A stretch of 64,000 bases of DNA. Origin: Streptomyces sp. NRRL F-5135 (lineage in GTDB: Bacteria; Actinomycetota; Actinomycetes; Streptomycetales; Streptomycetaceae). The stretch covers positions 1 to 64,000 of the forward strand of contig NZ_JOHR01000010.1 of assembly GCF_000719775.1 (NCBI RefSeq), in the 5' to 3' direction. Each line of letters opens with the position of its first letter. The stretch's first letter is position 1. The translations under genes were made by a program, and so were the position numbers. A model generated the notes under the pieces. The model was not told where the DNA came from, did no database searches, and was given only the letters and a program-made list of their open reading frames with translations. Positions 29,084 to 38,932 of this stretch are shown piece by piece.

Positions 29084-29413
29084 GTGTCCCCGCGCCGCAA
29101 CCGCCCCCGAGGCGGCGAGAAGACGCCCGGCCGAGCCCCGGAGCCGGGGGACCGGTACGGGGGGTTCCAGCGGACGGAGTCCTGGCAGGGCGAGGAGTGG
29201 GCCGTTCGCCATGTCGCCGGCGCGAGCGCGGCGGGCAAGCGCTACCGCTGCCCCGGATGCGACCAGGAGATCCTGTCCGCCGTACCGCACGTGGTGGCGT
29301 GGCCGGAGTACGGCGGCGTGGACGACCGGCGCCACTGGCACCAGGCGTGCTGGAACGCGAAGGACCGCCGCACCACCCGGGTGCGGCGGTCCAGGAACGC
29401 GCCCCGGTACTGA
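29084..29413 (+). CDS. small zinc-ribbon-like protein
   Basis: 109 residues from a GTG with GAGGTG upstream. The N-terminus is basic (SPRRNRPRGGEKTPGR). A CPGC pair followed by WHQAC suggests a CxxC...HxxC metal site (RYRCPGCDQEILSAVPHVVAW...RRHWHQACW). The conserved Streptomyces neighbour is annotated as an ATP/GTP-binding protein, but no P-loop is visible. Nucleic-acid binding is plausible but unproven. Confidence 0.75.
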   Translation: MSPRRNRPRGGEKTPGRAPEPGDRYGGFQRTESWQGEEWAVRHVAGASAAGKRYRCPGCDQEILSAVPHVVAWPEYGGVDDRRHWHQACWNAKDRRTTRVRRSRNAPRY

Positions 29414-29488
29414 GCGGCGGCCGCTGAGGACCCCTTACGGGAGCCGTGGCCGTGTCAGACGCTCACGCGGTCAGAGGACCCCTCGCCC

Positions 29489-30361
29489 TCACGCGTCGCG
29501 TCGGTGGAGCGACCACAGCGCGCCCGCCATGGCGGCCGCCGTCGCCGCGATCATGAGCCACAGCGACCACCAGCCGGACGGGCCCGGCAGCCCGGTGGGG
29601 TTCTCGTACAAGGACACGAGCAGCATCGGGATCGAGTACTGGTACAGAAAGTCGCGCACCGGGCCGAGCCAGGGACTGCCGGCCATGAACAGGCCCAGCA
29701 CGGGCGGCAGCAGGACGAGGCCGATCATGATCGTGACGGCCCCCGCGGAGTGCCGGATCAGCGTACCGATCGCCAGGGCGAACAGGCCGAGGGTGGCCAG
29801 GAAAAGGCTGACACCGACCGTCGCCTGGAGCCATTCGTTCCCGGTGGGCGGCGGCCCGTTGAGGATCGAGGTCTGGAGCGCGCCCACCAGCGTGGTGGTC
29901 ATCAGCGAGATCACGAACACGAGCGCGAAGTAGACCACCGATTTGGCGCCCAGCACCCTGGTCCGGCTGGGGCACGCGGTCAGGGTCGTGCGGACCAGGC
30001 CCGTGCCGAACTCCGACGTCATGGTGATCACACCGAGCGTGATCACACAGATCGAGCTCAGCATCACCCCGAAGAACCCCAGGGGGAGCACCGTCTGCTC
30101 CGGATACCCGCTGTCCGTCCAGGCGAGCGACAGCGCGATGAACAAGCCGAGGCCGAGCATCAGTGCGACCATGACGCCCAGGGTCCAGAGGGTGGACCGG
30201 ACGGAACGGATCTTGGTCCACTCGGCGAGCAGCGCATCGCCGAAATGGGCCCGGCGGACGGGGATCGGCGAGGTGTAGCCGTCGGCGGGAGCGCCCTCCG
30301 CCCGCTGCTGGTACGGGATGGACGGGGTCGACGGGGTGGACGGGATCGGCGGGGTGGTCAT
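29489..30361 (-). CDS. ABC-2 transporter permease
   Basis: 290 residues. A Pro/Ser-rich cytosolic N-terminus is followed by RAHFGDALLAEWTKIRSVRSTLWTL and six membrane helices, the pattern of ABC-2 permeases that work with NatA-like ATPases. The sequence EFGTGLVRTTLTACPSR is the typical cytosolic loop. The ATG overlaps the stop of the ATPase gene upstream (ATGA). Confidence 0.85.
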   Translation of the reverse strand: MTTPPIPSTPSTPSIPYQQRAEGAPADGYTSPIPVRRAHFGDALLAEWTKIRSVRSTLWTLGVMVALMLGLGLFIALSLAWTDSGYPEQTVLPLGFFGVMLSSICVITLGVITMTSEFGTGLVRTTLTACPSRTRVLGAKSVVYFALVFVISLMTTTLVGALQTSILNGPPPTGNEWLQATVGVSLFLATLGLFALAIGTLIRHSAGAVTIMIGLVLLPPVLGLFMAGSPWLGPVRDFLYQYSIPMLLVSLYENPTGLPGPSGWWSLWLMIAATAAAMAGALWSLHRRDA

Positions 30362-31539
30362 CGGGCGTCCTCGTTGCTGTCGCGGCCGTCGTGTCGCGTC
30401 GGGTCTCCGTCGGCGGTCGGGCCGGCGGGGGCGGCGGCGGGCGCGCTCGTGCCGGTCGTGCCGGTCGTACCGTCTGGGTACCGCCGCGGCACGACCGCTC
30501 CGGGCGGCGGCGGGGCGAAGAAGGCCTCGTGCGGTACGTCGGGCACGGGGGCGGGACCGTACCCCTGGGGCACCCCGCCGTACGGGCCGAGGTCCGGCGG
30601 TTCGAACCCCGCCAGTTCGTCGGCCGTCGAGCGGTAGTCCACGGCGCTCTGCGTCAGCCGCATGTACGCCTCCTCCAGGGACGCCTGGTGCGGGGAGAGC
30701 TCCCACAGCCGTACGTCCGCCGCGTGCGCGAGATCGCTGATCCGGGGCAGCGGCAGCCCCGTGACGCGCAACGCCCCGTCCGGCTCGGACAGCACCTGGC
30801 CGCCCGCCTCCGTGAGCGACGACGTCAGCTTCTCCCGCTCCCGCGGGTCGGTCCCCGGCGTGCGCACCCGCGCGAAGTCCGCGGAGTTGGCCGATATGAA
30901 GTCCTTGACGCTCATGTCGGCCAGCAGCCGCCCCCGTCCGATCACGATCAGATGGTCGGCGGTGAGCGCCATCTCGCTCATCAGGTGCGAGGAGACGAGG
31001 ACCGTACGGCCCTCGGCGGCCAGCTGCTTCATCAGGTTGCGGACCCAGAGGATGCCCTCGGGGTCGAGGCCGTTGACCGGTTCGTCGAACAGCAGCACCT
31101 GCGGGTCGCCCAGCAGTGCGGCGGCGATGCCGAGCCGCTGGCCCATGCCCAGCGAGAAACCCTTCGTACGCTTCTTGGCGACGTCCCTCAGACCGACCAC
31201 CCCGAGCACCTCGTCGACCCTGGTGGCGGGGATGCCGGAGAGCTGGGCCAGCGAGAGCAGGTGGTTGCGCGCGCTGCGTCCGCCGTGCACGGCCTTGGCG
31301 TCGAGCAGGGCGCCGACCTGGCGCGGCGCGTTGGGCAGCAGGCGGAAGGGGTGCCCGCCGACCGTCACCCGGCCGGCCGTCGGATTGTCGAGTCCGACGA
31401 TCATCCGCATCGTGGTGGACTTGCCGGAGCCGTTGGGGCCGAGGAACCCGGTCACATGCCCGGGCCGCACCTGGAAGGAAAGGTTGTCCACGGCCGTCTG
31501 GGCGCCGTAGCGCTTCGTCAGGCCGACTGCCTCGATCAT
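30358..31539 (-). CDS. ABC transporter ATP-binding protein
   Basis: 393 residues. Walker A GPNGSGKSTTMRM, signature SLGMGQRLGIAAALLGDP and Walker B VLLFDEPVNGLDPEG are present. A C-terminal extension of ~90 residues after LEEAYMRLTQ is Pro/Gly/Ala-rich and probably disordered. It partners the permease encoded by the overlapping gene. Confidence 0.9.
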   Translation of the reverse strand: MIEAVGLTKRYGAQTAVDNLSFQVRPGHVTGFLGPNGSGKSTTMRMIVGLDNPTAGRVTVGGHPFRLLPNAPRQVGALLDAKAVHGGRSARNHLLSLAQLSGIPATRVDEVLGVVGLRDVAKKRTKGFSLGMGQRLGIAAALLGDPQVLLFDEPVNGLDPEGILWVRNLMKQLAAEGRTVLVSSHLMSEMALTADHLIVIGRGRLLADMSVKDFISANSADFARVRTPGTDPREREKLTSSLTEAGGQVLSEPDGALRVTGLPLPRISDLAHAADVRLWELSPHQASLEEAYMRLTQSAVDYRSTADELAGFEPPDLGPYGGVPQGYGPAPVPDVPHEAFFAPPPPGAVVPRRYPDGTTGTTGTSAPAAAPAGPTADGDPTRHDGRDSNEDAR

Positions 31540-31720
31540 TCTCCAGCCCCATCGACAGGTCAGGTCGTTTGGGACCGTGGCCGGAACCGGCCGGGCGGGC
31601 CCCCGTAAGAGTTACGAGGATATCCACGCGCCGACGGTTCCGGCCACGTCGCTCCGATCCGGCCGGGCCGTTCCCGTCCTGCCGGGGCGTTCCGGCCGGG
31701 CCGTCGCCGTCCGGACCCGC

Positions 31721-32500
31721 TCAGGCGTCGCGCTTCTTCAGCACCACGTAGCCGCCCACCAGGGCCGCGACCACCCACAGCGCCATGATGCCCAGGCCGC
31801 CCCACGGCCCGTACGGCGCCTTGGCCGAGTCCATGGCGTCGGGCAGCACCTGCATGATCTTGGATCCGGCCTGGTCGGGGAAGTACCGCGCCACCTTCTT
31901 CGCGACCGGGACCGCCGACAGGATCTGCGAGACCAGGAAGAAGAACGGCATGAGGATGCCGAGCGAGAGCATGGAGCTGCGCAGCATCGCCGCGACGCCC
32001 ATCGAGAAGACGGCGATCAGCGCCATGTAGAGCCCGCTGCCCACGACCGCGCGCAGCACGTTCGGCTCGCCGAGGGTCGTGCCGTGGTCGCCGAGCAGCG
32101 CCTGGCCGAGGAAGAACGCCAGGAACCCGGTGACCAGCCCGACGACCAGGGCCAGCACGCCCGCCACCAGGACCTTGGAGAAGAGGAAGGTGGCGCGTTG
32201 CGGGACGGCGGCCAGCGAGTTGCGGATCATGCCCGAGCCGTACTCGGAGCCGATCACCAGGACGCCGAAGACCACCATGGCCAGCTGTCCGAGGGCCATC
32301 CCGGAGAAGCTGGTGAACGTGGGGTCGAAGGTCGCCTGCTGGGTGGGCGGCAGCTCGTCGAAGGTCGAACTCAGCAGTGCCGAGAGCGCCGCGCCCAGGG
32401 CCACGGTCACCACCAGGGCGCTGATCAGGGTCCAGGTGGTGGAGGAGACGGTACGGATCTTGGTCCATTCCGAGCGGAGGACCGCGGGTATCGATGCCAT
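31721..32500 (-). CDS. ABC-2 transporter permease (second pair)
   Basis: 259 residues, six helices, starting MASIPAVLRSEWTKIRTVSSTTWTLI. The cytosolic loop EYGSGMIRNSLAAVPQRATFLFSK resembles that of the permease at 29489, which implies duplication. A 1-nt gap separates it from its ATPase. The ~180 nt to the next ATPase (31540-31720) holds no gene I can support. Confidence 0.85.
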   Translation of the reverse strand: MASIPAVLRSEWTKIRTVSSTTWTLISALVVTVALGAALSALLSSTFDELPPTQQATFDPTFTSFSGMALGQLAMVVFGVLVIGSEYGSGMIRNSLAAVPQRATFLFSKVLVAGVLALVVGLVTGFLAFFLGQALLGDHGTTLGEPNVLRAVVGSGLYMALIAVFSMGVAAMLRSSMLSLGILMPFFFLVSQILSAVPVAKKVARYFPDQAGSKIMQVLPDAMDSAKAPYGPWGGLGIMALWVVAALVGGYVVLKKRDA

Positions 32501-32501
32501 G

Positions 32502-33617
32502 TCAGGCCCCCTCGTCCGGTCGCCGCTCGCCCCACCGGGGGCCGGCCGCCGGCAGTCCCCCGCCGGTCCCCGGAGCCGGACCGGGCCCCGGCCCCGACGC
32601 CGGTCCTGATCCTGGTTCCGGCCCCGGTCCCGCTCCCGGTAGGTGCCCGGGGGCCGGCCGCTGAGGCTGTCCCCAGCCCTGTACCGGTCCCGGACCCGGC
32701 CCGTGGGCCCCGTTCGAATGCGCGTGGTACTCGACCGACTGCGCCGTCATCCGCATGAACGCCTCTTCGAGGGACGCGCGCTGCGCGCTCAGCTCGTGCA
32801 GCACGAGCCCTTCGCGCGCCGCCAGTTCCCCCAGCTCCTCCGTGGTCGCTCCGTCGATCTCCAGCACCCCGTCGGCCGCCTCGACCGCGGTGAATCCCGC
32901 CGCGTGCAGGACGTCCCTCAGCCGTTCCCGGTCCGGCGAGCGCAGCCGCGCGAAGCTGCGGGAGTTCTCGTGGATGAACTCCGCCATCGAGGTGTCCGCC
33001 AGCAGCCGGCCCTGACCGATCACGATCAAATGGTCCGCGGTCAGCGCCATTTCACTCATCAGATGACTGGAGACGAAGACCGTGCGGCCCTCGTGTGCGA
33101 GCGCCTTCATAAGATTGCGGATCCAGTGAATTCCCTCGGGGTCCAGCCCGTTCACCGGCTCGTCGAACATCAGGATCTCGGGATCACCGAGCAGCGCGGA
33201 CGCGATTCCGAGCCGCTGGCCCATACCGAGCGAGAAGCCCTTCGTCTTCTTCTTCGCCACCGCGGTCAGCCCGACCATCTCCAGGACCTCGGAGACCCGG
33301 CTCGCCGGGATGCGGTTGCTCTGGGCCAGGCAGAGGAGGTTGTTGTACGCGGTGCGCCCGCCGTGCATGGACTTGGCCTCCAGCAGGGCACCGATGTGTT
33401 TCAGCGGCTCGGCGAGCTCGCGGTAGTGCCTGCCGTCGATGCGTACCGAGCCGCCCGTCGGATTGTCGAGATCGAGCATCATCCGCATCGTGGTCGACTT
33501 GCCCGCCCCGTTGGGGCCGAGGAAGCCGGTCACCACCCCCGGTCTGACCTGGAACGAAAGATCGTCCACCGCCAGCTTGCGGCCGTAGCGCTTGGTCAGC
33601 CTCTCTATCTCGATCAT
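32502..33617 (-). CDS. ABC transporter ATP-binding protein (second pair)
   Basis: 371 residues, closely similar to the ATPase at 30358: GPNGAGKSTTMRMMLDLDNPTGG, SLGMGQRLGIASALLGDPEILMFDEPVNGLDPEG. The C-terminal ~75 residues are a Gly/Pro repeat (GPGPEPGSGPASGPGPGP). The order ATPase-permease-ATPase-permease on one strand suggests a tandem duplication or a four-subunit exporter. Confidence 0.9.
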   Translation of the reverse strand: MIEIERLTKRYGRKLAVDDLSFQVRPGVVTGFLGPNGAGKSTTMRMMLDLDNPTGGSVRIDGRHYRELAEPLKHIGALLEAKSMHGGRTAYNNLLCLAQSNRIPASRVSEVLEMVGLTAVAKKKTKGFSLGMGQRLGIASALLGDPEILMFDEPVNGLDPEGIHWIRNLMKALAHEGRTVFVSSHLMSEMALTADHLIVIGQGRLLADTSMAEFIHENSRSFARLRSPDRERLRDVLHAAGFTAVEAADGVLEIDGATTEELGELAAREGLVLHELSAQRASLEEAFMRMTAQSVEYHAHSNGAHGPGPGPVQGWGQPQRPAPGHLPGAGPGPEPGSGPASGPGPGPAPGTGGGLPAAGPRWGERRPDEGA

Positions 33618-33641
33618 GCCGCCAACCTAAAGCGGCACAAA

Positions 33642-33669
33642 GCCCCCCGCCACCGGAGTGACGGGGGGC
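33642..33669 (-). terminator. terminator downstream of filP
   Basis: The arms GCCCCCCGCCAC / GTGACGGGGGGC pair along 12 bp with one G-T pair and a 4-nt loop. It lies about 120 nt after the filP stop, just before the ABC operon start. Confidence 0.6.
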
Positions 33670-33788
33670 CCGTACGATCGTTATTCAATCGAACTTTTCC
33701 GGCTGGAACCGTTCAGCTCCGGCCGGATCCGCTCAGCGGTTTCCGAACACGGACAACCCGCTCGGCGATTCCCGGCCGGACAACCGGC

Positions 33789-34724
33789 TCAGCGGGACTG
33801 CTGCGCCGGCACGCCGCGCGAGATCGGCTCGTCCTCGGGGGAGCCGGCGGCGGCCACCGCGGCACCCGTCAGCGTGGCCAGCATCTCGCGGACGTTGGTC
33901 AGCTGCGCGTTGATCGAGTCGCGGCGGTTGGTGAGCGCCGCCAGCTCGCGCTCCGACTCGCTGCGGATCCGGTCGGCCTTGGCGTTGGCGTCGGCCACGA
34001 TGTCCTCGGCCTGGCGCTGTGCCGTCTCCACCGTCTGCCGGGCGCGGCGCTCCGCGTCCGTCCGCAGCTTCTCGGCCTCCAGGCGCAGCTGCTCGGCGCG
34101 GTGCTCGATCTCCGCCAGCCGCTTCTCCGCCTTCGCCTGACGCGCCGCCAGGTCGCGCTCGGACTGCTCACGCCGCTTCGCGAGGTTCGTCTCGAAGTCC
34201 GCGGCTGCCTGGGCGGCCTTGGCGCGGGTCTCCTCGAACAGCGCGTCCGCTTCCTCGCGCTTGGACTGCGCGTCCTTCTGCGCCTCCGACCGCAGGTTCT
34301 GGGCGTCGCCCTTCGCCTTCTCGACGATGCGAAGGCCCTCGTCCTCGGCCTTGGCCTTGCGCTCCGAGGCGAACTCCTCCGCGTCGTGCCGCACCTGCTG
34401 GGCGGCCGACTCGGCCAGCTCACGGTGCTGTTCGGCGGCGTGGCGGGCTTCGTCGCGGAGCTCCTTGGCCTCCTCCTCGGCGAGGCGGAGGATCTTCTCG
34501 ACACGGGCACCGAGGCCGGCGTACGACGGCTCCGCGTCGGCCACCTGTGCCTGGGCGTTCTGCGTTTCGAGGTGGAGTTCCTCGATGCGCTTCTCAAGAG
34601 CGGTGATACGGGTCAGAGCGCTGTCACGGTCGGCGACGAGTTTGGTAATGCGGTCGTCCACCTGACCGCGGTCGTACCCACGCCGCACGAGCTCGAAGCC
34701 GAATGGGGAGGAAGTGTCGCTCAT
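33789..34724 (-). CDS. filP: FilP, intermediate-filament-like coiled-coil protein
   Basis: 311 residues, almost entirely coiled coil after MSDTSSPFGFELVRRGYDRGQVDDRI, a DivIVA-like N-terminal motif. FilP forms cytoskeletal networks near Streptomyces hyphal tips and interacts with DivIVA. Long Ala/Glu/Arg runs such as EEEAKELRDEARHAAEQHRE continue to about residue 280, and the tail is short and Ala-rich. The ATG at 34724 gives the known N-terminus. It lies 316 bp after scy on the same strand. Confidence 0.93.
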   Translation of the reverse strand: MSDTSSPFGFELVRRGYDRGQVDDRITKLVADRDSALTRITALEKRIEELHLETQNAQAQVADAEPSYAGLGARVEKILRLAEEEAKELRDEARHAAEQHRELAESAAQQVRHDAEEFASERKAKAEDEGLRIVEKAKGDAQNLRSEAQKDAQSKREEADALFEETRAKAAQAAADFETNLAKRREQSERDLAARQAKAEKRLAEIEHRAEQLRLEAEKLRTDAERRARQTVETAQRQAEDIVADANAKADRIRSESERELAALTNRRDSINAQLTNVREMLATLTGAAVAAAGSPEDEPISRGVPAQQSR

Positions 34725-35040
34725 GGGGTTCCTGTCGAATGAGACCGGTGAGGTGATAGGGGGAATCCTAGGGGCCTGAGCGGCGTGTAATCGAGCGGAT
34801 GCGGGTTTGATCTGAGGCTGTTCTGTAGTTGATATGCAGTCGAGGGAGCGTCGATCTGCGCCGACCACGCGTCAACTGGGTGACGCTCAGAGGAAATACC
34901 CTCACTCTTTCGGGTGAACAGATGTCATCCGGCCGCCTCGCTGCGGACCACACCGCCGGATCGCCGGAGACCGACCGGACAGAGACCGGAAGGGCTCCCG
35001 GAGGGGATCCGGAGTCGATGCGAAGTCGACCGGACGGGTT
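34725..35040 (-). promoter_or_regulatory. filP upstream region
   Basis: 316 bp without a gene. On the minus strand TAGGAT about 40 nt before the filP ATG fits a -10 box, but no convincing -35 lies at the right distance. A weak stem (GTCGA / TCGAC, 35014-35030) just after the scy stop may be its terminator. Confidence 0.3.
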
Positions 35041-38000
35041 CTAGTTCCCCGAACTCTTGCCACTCGGACGGGCGTTGCCCGCCGCCGCGCCCGCCTTGAC
35101 GGGGTTCTCCTTCGTGGAGGCTCCGGGTGTCTCAAATGACTCCAAGGCTTCGAGTACGTCCTGGACACGGGAGATCTCGGCCTGGATGTCCTCACGCCTG
35201 CGGACCAGGACGTCGAGTTCGCGCTGCCCCTCGTCCACCGTCCGTTTCGCCTCCCGGTCGGCGTCGGAGCGCAGCTTCTCGCCCTCCCGGATCAGCTCGG
35301 CCTTCTTCTGCTCGGCTTCCTTGAGCAGCCCCTCGGCCTTCTTCACCGCGGCGATACGGACCTTGCTCGCCTCCGAATTGGCCTCCGCCAGCAGCTCCTT
35401 GGCCTTCGCCTCGGCCTCGGCGCGCTGCTCGTCGGCGGCCTTCATCAGCTTGTCCACGCGCTCGCCGGCCGTCCTCAGCTGCTCGGACGTCTCCCGGCGG
35501 GCCCGCTCGTGCAGTTGCTCGATCTCCCGCTCGGCACGCTCCCGCAGCTCCTCCGCCCGGCTCCGGGTGGCCGTCGCGTCGCGTCGAGCGCCCACCAGCA
35601 GCTCGTCCGCGTCCGTACGGGCCTTCTCCACGAGGGAGTTGCCCTCCACGGTCGCCTCGGAAGTGATCCGGCCGGCCTCCTTGCGGGCCGCCGCCACCAT
35701 CGTATCGGCCCGCTTCTCGGACTCGGTGGCGACCCTCAGCGCTTCCTCCCGCGCCTTGTTGATGAGCTGGTCGGCCTGCTCGGCGGCGTCGGCACGGCGC
35801 TTGGCCGCGTCCTTGCGCGCCTCGTCCAGGAGCCAGTCCGTCTCCTCCTGGGCCTCGGCCCGCAACCGCTCCGCCGCGGCCTCGGTGTCACGCTTGAACT
35901 GCTCCGACTCGGCCCGCAGCCGCTCCGCGGCCTGCTGCGCGGCACCCACCGTCTCGGCGGCCTCGGCGCGCATCCGCTCGGACTCGCCGGCGGCCTCCGC
36001 GATCAGCCGGTCCGCCTGGGCCGCCGCGTCCCCGCGCATACGGTTGGCGTCCTCGCGGGCCTCGCCCCGGGCCCGGGACGCGTCCCGCTCCGCCGCCGCG
36101 AGCGCCTCCGAGGCCTCGGTCCGCACCCGCTGCGCGTACTCGGAGGTGTCCGCGCGCAGCCGCTCCGCCTCCGCCAGCGCGTCGGCCACGGTCCGTTCGG
36201 CCAGCTCGCGCGCGGCCTCGGCCTCCTCGCGGGACCTGGCCAGCACGCGACTGGCGTCCTGCGCGGCGCGCTCCCGCTCCGCGTAGGCGTCCGCGCGGAG
36301 CCGCTCCGCCTCCTCCCGCGCCTGCGACGTCGTGCGGTCGGCGGCGGCCTCGGCCGCGGCGCGCCGCTCGGCGATCTCCTGCTCGGCCTGCTCGTGCAGC
36401 CCGGCGACGGCGTCCCGTACCTGCTGCGCCGTCTGCTCGGCCGCGGCGACCAGCTCCGTGGCCCGCCGGTCGGCCTCCTCGACCAGCCGTACCGCCTCGG
36501 CCTGCGCCTCCTCGACCCGCTTGCGGGCGGAGGCCAGCAGCTCCTCGCTCTGCTCGCGGGCGCGCTCGCGCTCCTGGTCCGCCTCCGTACGGGCGGACCT
36601 CAGCGTCTCCTCGGCCTCGCGGCGGCGGCGGGTCGCCTCCTCCTGCGCGGCGGTCAGCGCCTCGGCGGCCTCCGCGGCCACGCGCTCGGCGGCGGACGCG
36701 GCCTCCGCGCGGACCCGGTCGGCGGTCTCCTGCGCCTCGGTCTTGAGCCGCTCGGCCTCGTTGGCGGCGTCCGAGCGCAGCCGTACGGCCACGTTCTCCG
36801 CCTCGGCGCGATACTGCGAGGCGTCCGCCGCGGCCTCCGTGCGCAGCCGTTCGGCCTCCTCCGCGGCCTGCTGCTGGAGCGTACGGACCCGCTCCGCCGC
36901 CTCCGTACGGAGCCGGTCGCCCTCCTCCGCCGCCTCGCGGCGGATCCGCTCCCCCTCGGCGCGCGCGTCGGTCAGCGCCTCCTCGGCGCTCGCGAGACGC
37001 TGCTCGGCCTCCGTGTGGAGACGGGTCAGCTCCTCGGCCGCCTCCGACTTGCGGGCCGCGACGCCGCGTTCGGTCTCCTCGCGCAGCTCGGCCGCGGCCT
37101 GCTCGGCGGCGGCCTTGGTGGCCTCCGCCTGCTCCTCGCTCTCCGCCCGCAGCCGCTCGGCCTCGGCGCGGGTGCGCTCCAGGGTCTCCTCGGCCTGCCG
37201 GCGCAGCGTCGTGGCCCGCTCGATGGCGTCGGTCCGTACCCGCTCGCTCTCGGTGGTCGCCCCCGAGCGCAGCTCGTCGGCGTCCGCCTTGGCCTTCGTC
37301 AGCAGCTCCTCGGCGGACCTGGCCGCCTCCTCGATCTGCTGGACGGCCTCCCGGCGCGCCTCGCCCCGGATCCGCTCGCCCTCGGCGACCGCGTCGGCGC
37401 GCAGCTGCTCGGCCTCGCCGCGCAGCCGGCGCGCCTCCTCCTGGAGCTCGACCGTCTTGGCGCGGTACTCCTTGGTGTCGTCCTTGGCCGCGCCCTTGAG
37501 CTGGTCGGCCTGCTCGGCGGCCTCGCCGCGCAGCCGGTCCGCCTCCGCCTCCGCCTCGCGGCGGATCCGCTCGGCCTCCTCGCTCGCCGCCTTGATGGTG
37601 TCCTTGGCGTCGTCGGACGCCTTGGTCAGCACCTCCTCGGCGGTACGGGCCGCCTTGGCCAGCTGGGCGGCCGAGTCCTCGGCCGCGACCGTACGGGCCC
37701 GCTCCGCGGCCTCCGCGACCAGCTTCTCGCCCTCCGCGCGGGCGTCCGCCAGCACCTGCTCGGCCTCGGCCTTGGCGGCCTCCGCCTCCTTGGTCGCCTC
37801 GCCCACCAGCCGGGCGATCTCCGACTTGGCGGTCCGCGTGCGCTGTTCGGTCTGCGACTCCACCCCGGCCAGCCGCTTGGCGGCGGTCTCCTTGGCCTCG
37901 GTGACGACCTTCTCGGCCTCGGCGCGCGCCTCGCGCAGCCGCTCGTCCGCCTCCTGCATCCGCTGCTCGGCGGCGCGGCCGAGCTCCGCGGCCTGCTGGC

Positions 38001-38760
38001 GGGACTGGTCGGCCTCGGCGGCCGTGGACGTACGGAGCTGTTCGGCGTGGTCGGTGGCCTCGCGGGCCTGCGTGGAGGCCGCGTTCAGCATGCGCTCGGC
38101 GTCCCGGCGGGCCCGCAGCAGGATCGCCTCGGCCTCGGAACGGGCCGTCTCCGCCTCCGAGCCGAGCCGTCGGCGTGCCTCCTCGGCGACCCGCGCGGCC
38201 TCCGCGCGGGCGGCGGCCAGGGCCTGTTCCGCCTCGGCGCGCGACTCGTCCAGCAGCCGCCTGGCCTGGGCCTCCGTACGGGCCCTGAGCTGCTCGGCCC
38301 AGGCGACGTTCTCGTTGACGTGCGACTCGACGGTCTGCCGGCGCTCCGCCAGCTCCTGGTCCAGCCGCTGGCGCCGCTGTACGGCCTCGGCGTGCAGCTC
38401 CGCCTGGAGCCTGGCCTGGTGCTCGGCGTGCTCCTGGAGGATGCGCTGCGTCTGCGCCCGGGCCTCGCGCAGCTCGCGCTCGGCGTCCGCGCGCATCTGC
38501 TCGGCCTGCATCTGGGCGTTACGGAGGTGCTGTTCGGCCTGGTATCCGAGATCGCCGGCGTCGTACGACGACGGCCGGCTGGCCAGGGCGCGGCGTGCCT
38601 CGTGCAGCTTGGCACGCAAGACCTCGACCTGGTAACCGAGGTCCTCGGCGTGCTGGACGGCCTTCTCCCGAGCGGTCTTCAGCCGGTCCATCTCGGCTTC
38701 GAACCGCGAGAGGTGGTCGTCGTCAGCTCGGTGGCTCTCCTGGCGTTCGTAGCCCCGCAC
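35041..38760 (-). CDS. scy: Scy, giant coiled-coil polarity-organising protein
   Basis: 1239 residues, nearly all coiled coil. Scy is the scaffold of the Streptomyces tip-organising centre, binding DivIVA and FilP and controlling new tip placement. The N-terminal part (RFEAEMDRLKTAREKAVQHAEDLGYQVEVLRAKLHEARR) is heptad; most of the rest consists of the unusual ~51-residue repeat described for Scy/FilP, seen here as recurring A-E-x-L-R-x-E-A-x-E blocks. The C-terminal segment (RREDIQAEISRVQDVLEALESF) resembles that of FilP. The GTG at 38760 (VRGYERQESHRADDDHLS) fits the family; an in-frame TTG 30 nt upstream is possible. Confidence 0.93.
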   Translation of the reverse strand: MRGYERQESHRADDDHLSRFEAEMDRLKTAREKAVQHAEDLGYQVEVLRAKLHEARRALASRPSSYDAGDLGYQAEQHLRNAQMQAEQMRADAERELREARAQTQRILQEHAEHQARLQAELHAEAVQRRQRLDQELAERRQTVESHVNENVAWAEQLRARTEAQARRLLDESRAEAEQALAAARAEAARVAEEARRRLGSEAETARSEAEAILLRARRDAERMLNAASTQAREATDHAEQLRTSTAAEADQSRQQAAELGRAAEQRMQEADERLREARAEAEKVVTEAKETAAKRLAGVESQTEQRTRTAKSEIARLVGEATKEAEAAKAEAEQVLADARAEGEKLVAEAAERARTVAAEDSAAQLAKAARTAEEVLTKASDDAKDTIKAASEEAERIRREAEAEADRLRGEAAEQADQLKGAAKDDTKEYRAKTVELQEEARRLRGEAEQLRADAVAEGERIRGEARREAVQQIEEAARSAEELLTKAKADADELRSGATTESERVRTDAIERATTLRRQAEETLERTRAEAERLRAESEEQAEATKAAAEQAAAELREETERGVAARKSEAAEELTRLHTEAEQRLASAEEALTDARAEGERIRREAAEEGDRLRTEAAERVRTLQQQAAEEAERLRTEAAADASQYRAEAENVAVRLRSDAANEAERLKTEAQETADRVRAEAASAAERVAAEAAEALTAAQEEATRRRREAEETLRSARTEADQERERAREQSEELLASARKRVEEAQAEAVRLVEEADRRATELVAAAEQTAQQVRDAVAGLHEQAEQEIAERRAAAEAAADRTTSQAREEAERLRADAYAERERAAQDASRVLARSREEAEAARELAERTVADALAEAERLRADTSEYAQRVRTEASEALAAAERDASRARGEAREDANRMRGDAAAQADRLIAEAAGESERMRAEAAETVGAAQQAAERLRAESEQFKRDTEAAAERLRAEAQEETDWLLDEARKDAAKRRADAAEQADQLINKAREEALRVATESEKRADTMVAAARKEAGRITSEATVEGNSLVEKARTDADELLVGARRDATATRSRAEELRERAEREIEQLHERARRETSEQLRTAGERVDKLMKAADEQRAEAEAKAKELLAEANSEASKVRIAAVKKAEGLLKEAEQKKAELIREGEKLRSDADREAKRTVDEGQRELDVLVRRREDIQAEISRVQDVLEALESFETPGASTKENPVKAGAAAGNARPSGKSSGN

Positions 38761-38932
38761 TGCGCGGTCCCATCCGTCCCCTGGTCGCAACTGCCCAACT
38801 GAGCACCGTTCCTGGCGAACGGCCCCCCGGGGAATGGTGACAGATCGACGACGGGGGCGCGGCCCCGGCCCGGCCCCGGCCCGGAGCGCCCCACTCTACC
38901 GGGCCGGGAATCCTTCGGGCGGAAACCTTCAG

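Noticed and set aside
35509..38802. Very long plus-strand open frames opposite scy
   Set aside because: Leu/Gly- or Ser/Arg-rich shadow translations of the repetitive GC-rich scy coding strand; no family resemblance.
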